From assembly GCA_041660045.1 (NCBI GenBank), contig JBAZXA010000001.1:706580-770579 (forward strand): a DNA stretch of 64,000 bases. The letters are read 5' to 3'. This document shows, one piece after another, positions 17,176 to 24,092 of this stretch. Each line of letters starts with the position of its first letter. Positions within the stretch are counted from its first letter, which is position 1. Source of the stretch: WM-3-3 sp041660045. Its GTDB lineage: Bacteria; Pseudomonadota; Gammaproteobacteria; Methylococcales; Methylomonadaceae. The notes below the pieces were generated by a model. It saw nothing but the letters and a program-made list of their open reading frames with translations. It was not told where the DNA came from and ran no database searches. The translations under genes and the position numbers were made by a program.

Positions 17176-18630
17176 ATGTCAAACCAAGTAAGTTCATACG
17201 ATGTCGTAGTGATTGGAGCAGGCCCAGCCGGATATGTCAGTGCTATCCGCTGTGCCCAGCTCGGTTTAAAAACTGCCTGTGTTGACAACCGTAGTAACCA
17301 TCTACAAGAACCTTGTATTGGTGGTACCAATGTACATGGTGGTAGCCTCTCGTTATTAGCCTTATTGGAATCGGCCAAACTCTACCATTCACTCATCCAT
17401 AATTATCTTGAGCATGGTATTGCAGCAGATAATATCCGTCTTGATCTTGAAAAAATGATGCAGCGAAAAGCTAACATCATCCAACATTATCAAAACAATT
17501 TAAGTAATATATTCGCCCATTACCGGATTGACAGATTTCATGCTTCAGCACGTTTACTGGGTGAACACCAAATACAGTTGACCTCAGTTAAGAGTGGTGA
17601 ACTCAGCTATGTTGAAGCCGCCAATACGATCATTGCCACTGGCTCCAGCCCCCTTAAGCTGGCGAATATACCTGTAGACAATGAATTCGTGATTGACTAT
17701 ACCCAAGCCTTGAATATTGTTAATGTGCCCAAGAAACTTTGCATCATAGGCGCGGGTGTAATTGGATTAGAATTGGCCGGTCTTTGGAGTCGACTAGGTG
17801 CCGAAACTATCGTTTTAGAAGCACAAGACCTTTTCATGGCCAAAGCTGACCAGCAAATCGCACGTGAAGCTTACCGTATTTATAGTGAACAAGGCTTAGA
17901 ACTGCATTTAGGTGCACGCGTGATTGCCGTAAAAAAAGCCGACAACATGGTCACCGTGGAATATCAGGACTCAGAAGGCACCCATAGCATCTGTGTTGAT
18001 CGGGTAATAGTCGCTTCCGGACGTAAACCCAATACCGAAAACTTAGCCACACCTGAAACTAATTTATTATTGGATGAAAGCGGATTTGTCCATGTCAACA
18101 ATCATTGTAGAACTAATTTACCCGGGGTGTATGCCATCGGTGATTTAACCTCACCTGGCCCCATGTTTGCCCATAAAGGCATGGCGGAAGGCGTATTTGT
18201 TGCGGAACAAATTGCTGGTAAACTCGATGCAAGTATCAACTATAGCTTAATACCCAGCATTATCTATACGGATCCAGAAGTCGCTTGGGTTGGACAAACA
18301 GAACAAGAATTAAAAGCAATGGGCGAACCGATAAAAGTCGGTGTATTCCCGCTCAGCGCAAATTTTCGCTCACAGACGGAAAGCTGTAGCAAAGGGCTGA
18401 TAAAAATCATCGCCCATGCCGAACGTGATACGATCTTAGGCGTACATATCATCGGGAACCAAGCTTCAGAACTGCTATCCGAAGCGATATTGGCCATGGA
18501 ATTTTCTGCTAGCAGTGAGGATTTGGCGAAAACTATCCATGCCCACCCTACCCGCTCAGAAGCCGTCTACGAAGCGGCCTTAGCCATTTCTAATAAAGCG
18601 ATACATTTACCACCTATCCTGACAGAATAG
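17176..18630 (+). CDS. Lipoamide dehydrogenase-like flavoprotein lacking the redox cysteines
   Basis: 484 residues with the layout of dihydrolipoyl dehydrogenase (E3): FAD site GAGPAGYVSA, NAD site GAGVIGLELAGLW, an ATG-type FAD segment, GDLTSPGPMFAHKG, and the dimer domain with His457 and Glu462 in HAHPTRSEAVYE. The catalytic disulfide is missing. Where E3 reads GGTCLNVGCIPSKALL, this protein reads GGTNVHGGSLSLLALL with the same spacing, giving Asn52 and Ser57 in place of the two cysteines and Leu61 in place of the lysine. The bases in this stretch are unambiguous and the frame is intact. The only nearby cysteine is Cys47. The gene is third in the suc operon, 11 bp behind sucB. It may need a separate E3 for complex activity, or may reduce another acceptor. 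Confidence 0.9.
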   Translation: MSNQVSSYDVVVIGAGPAGYVSAIRCAQLGLKTACVDNRSNHLQEPCIGGTNVHGGSLSLLALLESAKLYHSLIHNYLEHGIAADNIRLDLEKMMQRKANIIQHYQNNLSNIFAHYRIDRFHASARLLGEHQIQLTSVKSGELSYVEAANTIIATGSSPLKLANIPVDNEFVIDYTQALNIVNVPKKLCIIGAGVIGLELAGLWSRLGAETIVLEAQDLFMAKADQQIAREAYRIYSEQGLELHLGARVIAVKKADNMVTVEYQDSEGTHSICVDRVIVASGRKPNTENLATPETNLLLDESGFVHVNNHCRTNLPGVYAIGDLTSPGPMFAHKGMAEGVFVAEQIAGKLDASINYSLIPSIIYTDPEVAWVGQTEQELKAMGEPIKVGVFPLSANFRSQTESCSKGLIKIIAHAERDTILGVHIIGNQASELLSEAILAMEFSASSEDLAKTIHAHPTRSEAVYEAALAISNKAIHLPPILTE

Positions 18631-18787
18631 CTTATAGGTTTATTTAGGCATTAGTATATAGCTCGGGAACCAAAGATAGATTCGTAGACCTATACATTCA
18701 GAACTTAATACACCATGAAGTGGCTTTACTTTTTTAGGCACTTTAATATTCAAAGCTAAACACCTAGCCTTGTTAAATAGCCAAAAA

Positions 18788-18817
18788 ACTTAAGGCTGGT
18801 TTTTACCAGCCTTAAGT
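18788..18817 (-). terminator. Rho-independent terminator of the porin gene
   Basis: A perfect 13-bp stem (18788-18800 with 18805-18817) with loop TTTT lies 33 bases after the porin stop codon. On the minus strand it is followed by a run of six T (18783-18788). It may also stop plus-strand transcripts from the suc operon. Confidence 0.85.
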
Positions 18818-18849
18818 GCCAACACGGCTAAAATAAAACTAAATAGAAC

Positions 18850-20448
18850 TTACCAATCCACTTGGGCACGCATTTCAAACAAATCAAGGTCGGTATTATT
18901 AAACGATCTAGAGCGAGCATTACTGGTTCTTGCTGTATCAATATCCAAGACATGGACAAAATTTGCCATTAACCGCATATGTGAATGCGGGTACCAGTTT
19001 AACGCCGCTTTTAAGGTTTGGGCTTCACCACCCTGAATAATATTATCGTTTAGATTTAACCTATCATAGCCAAGAGCCACTTCCCAAGCGCCCCAGCCCT
19101 TATCTAAACCAAATCGATGGGTTGGTTTTATACGATCCCAAGCGCCGGTTTTAGCTTTATAAGCGCGCGACTCACCCGTTAAAAAGTAACTGACATAACC
19201 ATAATAACCTTCCAAAGTTTCGCCACTACCATAGCCTCTGCCTGAGATATTTGTTTGGATATACTCAGCTTGCGCAGAAAACGGCCCATAAACCACCGCC
19301 GATTCAAGACCAAAACGAGAAAAACTTGAAACTTGTCTTGCCGCCAGTGAATTTATATTGCCTGTGGTTAAATTTCCGGTATTTAATATAGCGGTTCGGT
19401 CTACATTGCCATCAGGTGTAGACGTGAAACTAAAACCACCAGAACTTAAATCTCCATTAGCTGTGTAATTATTATTCACTGACCGATAAGAGCCGGATGA
19501 ACCGATATGTAAAAACTTTCTTTCGTTTTTATACCAAGGACGGCCAACAATACGTCCCGTAAAATCCCAACCAGTATCACCACTGCCGTTATTACGGTTG
19601 TTGTTACCATTAGAGTTGGTCGATGAGTTATTTGAGAAACCAGCACCGATGGTTTCAGTTTGAAAAGCAGTAAATAAAGCCAACCTATCCAATGCATAAT
19701 TTGCCCCAATACCGACTTTGTAAGCATTTGGATTGTCAGAAAATGAGTTAACGATTTGGTTACGCTCAATAAACGTTAAGAAACGGTTACTGGTTGCCTC
19801 TTCTAAACTGAAGGGTTCTTTAAATTGGCCAAATCTTAAAGCGAAGGGCCCTGTGACTTTCCAATTCACGAAGGCATCAGTAATTCCAGCTGTAGCTGTA
19901 CCATTTCCTCGGCTGAAATCATATTCAAATTTATATTCGTAGTTTTTATAAAAAGAACCTTCTATACCAAGCCGCGCTCGGCGAAGGTTGACACCATCCG
20001 CCAGTTGATTAGTTGTATTAGCGCCCGTATTGGCCGCAGGATTATTGCCGTTAACATTTACTTGGGAATCAACTTGTAACCGGCCATTGATGGCAGCTTT
20101 AAAATTGCCATCAGCACTTTCAAATTCTATGCCTTTTTCGCCTAACTTAACTTCGGCAGCATCTTTTTTCTGTTCAAAAACATGCTCTTTTAATACTTCT
20201 ATTTCTAGACGTTTGCTTTCCCAATCTTTGCGCAAGGCTTCAACCGAGTTTTTATCAGCTTCTACTTGCTTATTATCTGCCTTTTGATCTTCCACCTTTT
20301 CAAAAGTACCTAATTTGATGCGGTTTGGGCCCGATTCCGCAAATAATTGTTTTGTGGTTTTATCGACATAAAGATCAATTGCCAGTACAGGTGTTGCGCC
20401 TCCTGCCAGTATGGCCGCAACGGAAAATGGTAATATAGGGTTTTTCAT
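18850..20448 (-). CDS. Phosphate-selective porin O/P family protein
   Basis: 532 residues. A signal peptide ends near residue 23 (PVLA). A helical, charged segment of about 70 residues follows (residues 45-105) and could trimerise as a coiled coil, as in OprO/OprP-type and related porins. The rest is a beta-barrel: the segments FKAAINGRLQVD, LRRARLGIEGSF, YEYKFEYDFS and LRFGQFKEPFSLEE are characteristic of the O/P porin family, and the protein ends in the aromatic-rich strand MRAQVDW. These porins take up phosphate, polyphosphate or other anions through the outer membrane. A possible Pho box lies about 235 bp upstream of the start. A strong terminator follows. Confidence 0.85.
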   Translation of the reverse strand: MKNPILPFSVAAILAGGATPVLAIDLYVDKTTKQLFAESGPNRIKLGTFEKVEDQKADNKQVEADKNSVEALRKDWESKRLEIEVLKEHVFEQKKDAAEVKLGEKGIEFESADGNFKAAINGRLQVDSQVNVNGNNPAANTGANTTNQLADGVNLRRARLGIEGSFYKNYEYKFEYDFSRGNGTATAGITDAFVNWKVTGPFALRFGQFKEPFSLEEATSNRFLTFIERNQIVNSFSDNPNAYKVGIGANYALDRLALFTAFQTETIGAGFSNNSSTNSNGNNNRNNGSGDTGWDFTGRIVGRPWYKNERKFLHIGSSGSYRSVNNNYTANGDLSSGGFSFTSTPDGNVDRTAILNTGNLTTGNINSLAARQVSSFSRFGLESAVVYGPFSAQAEYIQTNISGRGYGSGETLEGYYGYVSYFLTGESRAYKAKTGAWDRIKPTHRFGLDKGWGAWEVALGYDRLNLNDNIIQGGEAQTLKAALNWYPHSHMRLMANFVHVLDIDTARTSNARSRSFNNTDLDLFEMRAQVDW

Positions 20449-20775
20449 TATTTGCCTTTATAAAGCTGTTATACATCCACAAATTTTAAACTGCGAATAT
20501 TACAGTTTTATGTCAATCTCATTTTTTATCGGCCAATTCCCCGTGTAAAGTTTTGTAACAGTATTTAAACGATGTTTAATCAAATACTTTACTTAACAAC
20601 ATTTTTTGTTTAATTCACTTGTAAGTTTGACTACTTAGACTACCTTATGTATCAAGTTAAAGCCTATTCACGCTTTAACAATGTCATATAGTTGTCATAT
20701 TTCTGTGGTTTTATTCCCTGCACTTATTCCCCAATATTGAGCTTTATGATGAAACCATGCTTTTAGCTTAAAACC
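20449..20775. other. Regulatory region upstream of the porin gene
   Basis: About 330 bp between the porin gene and the Gly/Cys-rich protein gene, both on the minus strand. It contains the Pho-box-like repeats at 20682-20709. The sequence is AT-rich, with no other gene or strong hairpin seen. Confidence 0.45.
20682..20709 (+). promoter_or_regulatory. Pho-box-like direct repeats
   Basis: TGTCAT at 20682-20687 and again at 20693-20698, an 11-bp period, with a degenerate third copy TGTGGT at 20704-20709 in the same phase. This fits the PhoB box (CTGTCAT repeats every 11 bp). The repeats read on the plus strand, while the phosphate-porin gene runs on the minus strand, so the link is uncertain. 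Confidence 0.4.
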
Positions 20776-21438
20776 TTAGTCTCCGCCACAGCCTCCACCA
20801 CAACCATCACCGCTGCCGTCGCCTCCGCAACCACTACTACAACCACCGCCGCAACCTATATGAGTACAGCAATAACCATAACTACTCATTTCGCAATTCA
20901 ACTTATAAATAAAGCCATTTGAAATGCCTAGTTGCGCATCAATTGCAAACAATAATGGCAACGTTGTAGGGCTTTTAGCATTAATGTTTGCCTTGTTACA
21001 GGCTAAGCGCCAAGCGCGTTTGATACCCTCTTGCGCTATAACTTGCGAAGACATAGCCTCTGCCGGGGTGTGGTGTAAAAATCGCTTTAATGCTTTGTTA
21101 CAAAAAAACTCATAACTTCTTGTAAACAAGATAAATTCATGCCAAGCATCATCTACGATTTGTGATGGCATAGAAACCATCCTATGCCGCGCCTTAAGAC
21201 AAATATAAAAATAATCCCTTAACGCTACAAACACCAAGTCCAATTCTATATCGCCTAAATGGGGATGTTTATTTTTTAATTTTGATTTAATAGATAGGGG
21301 AAAGACATAATTTTGTATATATCTCATACGTTTCTGTTCTGAGTTTGAAACTAAAACAAATCTAAAAAACAATATAACAGTTAGTAACACCACAGCTAAA
21401 GCATAGTTGTCAAAAAACGAAAAAATACCGCTGACCAT
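20776..21438 (-). CDS. Membrane-anchored protein with Gly/Cys-rich tail
   Basis: 220 residues. One N-terminal transmembrane helix (about residues 12-32) is followed by a helical domain with VDDAWHEFILFTRSYEFF, which resembles the DxxWH region of glycine-rich-domain-containing proteins. The C-terminal 30 residues are made almost entirely of Gly, Cys, Ser and Asp, with paired cysteines separated by glycines, starting at a GYCCTHIGCGGGC segment. Such tails are seen in uncharacterised bacterial proteins of this class and may bind metal or form disulfides. It sits alone, with about 280 bp of AT-rich DNA upstream. Function unknown. Confidence 0.65.
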   Translation of the reverse strand: MVSGIFSFFDNYALAVVLLTVILFFRFVLVSNSEQKRMRYIQNYVFPLSIKSKLKNKHPHLGDIELDLVFVALRDYFYICLKARHRMVSMPSQIVDDAWHEFILFTRSYEFFCNKALKRFLHHTPAEAMSSQVIAQEGIKRAWRLACNKANINAKSPTTLPLLFAIDAQLGISNGFIYKLNCEMSSYGYCCTHIGCGGGCSSGCGGDGSGDGCGGGCGGD

Positions 21439-21721
21439 CTTTACCCCCCCATTATTTTTTCTAACAATCTAGTTGAATGCAAAGTTATCAGTATTTTCTC
21501 AAAAAACGCATTAGCCACTGTTCTATAAGCAATAGTTTAAATGTTAGAAGCCCTGTCATCAAAATAGCAATTTACAACCTAAAATTTCGATTAATTAAAC
21601 AACTAAATTAATAACTATTTAATTTACAAAATTCAACCTTACAATGATAATGTTTCTCCGCATTTACTAGCATCATTGCGTGAAATGCGTTTGAATCTAC
21701 TTTTTAAGCGCGGAAGGAATC

Positions 21722-22486
21722 ATGAAAAAATCTAAGGTAGCTTTTACCAAATTACTACATAAAACAATAACTATCCCATTACTCAGTGGCTTATCGTATC
21801 TACCCGTAGCTTCTGCAGAATTTAATATCGCCTTATATTCTGGCCAAGCCTATGTGGATGATGGTGATTTAAACCTAAAGCAAGGTAATACTAATTTAAA
21901 CTTCAATAACGTCAGTTGGGGCGACCGTTCATTTGACTCACCTGCCTATTACGGTGCCCGTGTTGGTTATTGGTTTGACAGTGCCCCTAATTGGGGAGTT
22001 TCAGTTGATTATAGCCATTTAAAAAATTATTTAAATGTCGATAAGAATGTCCAAGTCACTGGTGTAAGAGATGGTGTCGCCGTCAATGGTGTTGAACGTG
22101 TCAGTAATACTATCCAAGACTTTAATGAATCGCACGGTGTAAATACCGTTACGTTTAATGGCCATTACCGGTGGTTTCCAACCGGCCAGCGTGACCAAAG
22201 CCTATTGGGCAGGGCACAACTTTATACGGGCTTAGGGGCTGGTTTTAGCGTACCCCATGTCGAAGCACTAATAAATGGCGCTAGAACATTTGAATATCAA
22301 GCTGGGGCTGGAGCAGTCATAAATGGTCTGCTTGGTGTTAATTATGATATCTACAGTTTTATCTCAGGTTTTGCCGAATATAAACTCACTTATGTAAATA
22401 ACGAAGACGATTTAAAAGGTGGCGGCACTATCAGCAAAGAAACCGTTAACCATCAACTGATATTTGGTTTAGCTGCGCATTTCTAG
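21722..22486 (+). CDS. Outer-membrane beta-barrel protein, LpxQ-like
   Basis: 254 residues with a signal peptide ending near residue 32 (VASA). The mature part alternates as beta strands and ends in the aromatic strand LIFGLAAHF expected of an outer-membrane barrel. The block WGDRSFDSPAYYGARVGYWF, followed by WGVSVDYSHLKNY, resembles the N-terminal strands of rhizobial lipid A oxidase LpxQ and related barrels; the match is by eye. If correct it might modify the lipid A sugar backbone, but the alternative is a structural barrel of the Opa/OmpW type. A strong ribosome site (GGAAGGA) precedes the ATG. It stands alone, with a hairpin after the stop. Confidence 0.6.
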   Translation: MKKSKVAFTKLLHKTITIPLLSGLSYLPVASAEFNIALYSGQAYVDDGDLNLKQGNTNLNFNNVSWGDRSFDSPAYYGARVGYWFDSAPNWGVSVDYSHLKNYLNVDKNVQVTGVRDGVAVNGVERVSNTIQDFNESHGVNTVTFNGHYRWFPTGQRDQSLLGRAQLYTGLGAGFSVPHVEALINGARTFEYQAGAGAVINGLLGVNYDIYSFISGFAEYKLTYVNNEDDLKGGGTISKETVNHQLIFGLAAHF

Positions 22487-22518
22487 GTACACATACAGTT
22501 CGATTTGGGTTAAGTAAC

Positions 22519-22543
22519 AAGCCCCATATGAAACATGGGGCTT
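22519..22543 (+). terminator. Hairpin terminator of the barrel gene
   Basis: A perfect 9-bp stem AAGCCCCAT/ATGGGGCTT with a 7-base loop lies about 30 bases after the stop. The T tract behind it is poor, so termination may be partial. Confidence 0.6.
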
Positions 22544-22644
22544 AATTAAAACTAAAACGCTGTATCAATGATGGTATCTTACAAAACTATTGTTAAATAA
22601 AGCATTGGCAAAAATAGGTTTTAATCAAATGTTTTGCGGCCTTA

Positions 22645-23922
22645 TCACCAATGCATAGCGTGGCTTTCTTTCATGAAACACACCGCCAAAAAACTAATGG
22701 CCGCTGCAACAGAAACATAGCCACCCACCCAAGCTAAGCCACCAGCATCCACTAAACGTTGCGCGATATAAGGTGCAGCAGAAGCACCTATAATGCCGCC
22801 CAAGTTATAAGCCATGCCGGCACCGGTATAACGCAAACGTACAGGAAATAATTCTGGTAAAAACGCCCCCATAGGCGCAAACGTAGCACCCATTAAAAAC
22901 AGCCCTAAACATAAAAATGCAGTGATGCTAACAATGTGGCCACTCGCCAACATAGGTTGTAAAGCAAAACCAGCCAGAAATGCCGCAAAACCAGCCACCA
23001 ACAATACTTTTTTTCGTCCATACTGATCACTAGCCCAGCCGGAAATTGGTGTGGCCACTGCCATAAACAACACAGCTACAGACAACATCTGCAAAAACTG
23101 CTGGCGCGCAATTCCAAGATGAGTCGTACCATAACTTAACGAAAACACCGTGGTTATATAAAACAAAGCATAACAAACAACCATCGACAGCGCCCCTAAT
23201 AACACTTTAGAAAGTTGGGATGACAATACCATTTTAAGTGGTGATTTAACTTGCTGTTGCTGCTGCAAAACTTTAGCAAATACCGGCGTTTCCGCAATCC
23301 TTAGCCGAACATACAAGCCAATGGCCACCAATACCGAACTGGCCAAAAACGGCAAGCGCCATCCCCAATCTTTAAATGCCTGCTCTGATAAACATTGTGT
23401 AACCCATAAAAAACTGGCTGTGGCCAACAAAAAACCTGCGGCAGGCCCCAATTGGGGAAACATGCCATACCACCCGCGCCTACCTACAGGCGCATATTCA
23501 GTTGCCAACAAAGCCGCACCACCCCATTCCCCACCTAAGCCTATCCCTTGGCCAAAGCGTAACAGGCATAATAAAATGGGTGCCCAGGTGCCAATAACCG
23601 CGTAGCCTGGTAACAGACCAATCAAAACCGTCGATATGCCCATAACCAATAATGATGCAACCAAGGTTGTCTTACGACCGATACGGTCACCAAAATGGCC
23701 AAATATTGCTGCCCCTATAGGTCTGCTAAGAAACGCCAAGGCAAAGCTTAAAAAGCTATTAAGTGTTTGTGCTGCGGGATTATCTGCGGGGAAAAAAACG
23801 GGGCCTATCACTAATGCCGCAGCCATGCCATAAATATAAAAATCGTAAAACTCAATAGCTGTGCCTACAAAACATGCCAATGCGATGCGCACTGTCGAGG
23901 TGGGTGAACTTTTATCTGTCAA
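22645..23922 (-). CDS. MFS transporter, metabolite:H+ symporter (MHS) family
   Basis: 425 residues with twelve predicted helices. The N-terminal ACFVGTAIEFYDFYIYG segment and the loop motif GHFGDRIGRKTTL between helices 2 and 3 are characteristic of the MHS group (ProP, ShiA, KgtP and relatives), as is the RFGQGIGLGGEWGGA segment of helix 4. These are proton symporters for small carboxylates or osmolytes; the substrate cannot be read from sequence. It lies about 170 bp downstream of nasA on the same strand, so it may share the nitrate operon transcript, but known nitrate transporters belong to another MFS family. Confidence 0.85.
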   Translation of the reverse strand: MTDKSSPTSTVRIALACFVGTAIEFYDFYIYGMAAALVIGPVFFPADNPAAQTLNSFLSFALAFLSRPIGAAIFGHFGDRIGRKTTLVASLLVMGISTVLIGLLPGYAVIGTWAPILLCLLRFGQGIGLGGEWGGAALLATEYAPVGRRGWYGMFPQLGPAAGFLLATASFLWVTQCLSEQAFKDWGWRLPFLASSVLVAIGLYVRLRIAETPVFAKVLQQQQQVKSPLKMVLSSQLSKVLLGALSMVVCYALFYITTVFSLSYGTTHLGIARQQFLQMLSVAVLFMAVATPISGWASDQYGRKKVLLVAGFAAFLAGFALQPMLASGHIVSITAFLCLGLFLMGATFAPMGAFLPELFPVRLRYTGAGMAYNLGGIIGASAAPYIAQRLVDAGGLAWVGGYVSVAAAISFLAVCFMKESHAMHW

Positions 23923-24092
23923 TGGCTAACCTTACGCTAAATTTTGCCCATTCAGGACAAGAAAAAGACGATAGGCTAGCATATTTCATCGGGTTCGCGG
24001 CTAAGGAGTGAAAAAACGGAAACAAAGAGCACAACTAGGCCGTAAGATTTCCATTCATCATAGAGCCCCTGTATGCGTGGCTCGGCATGGGA

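Noticed and set aside
22645..23922. Nitrate transporter role for the MFS gene downstream of nasA
   Set aside because: Its motifs are those of the MHS symporter family, not the NarK/NNP family; position alone is not enough.
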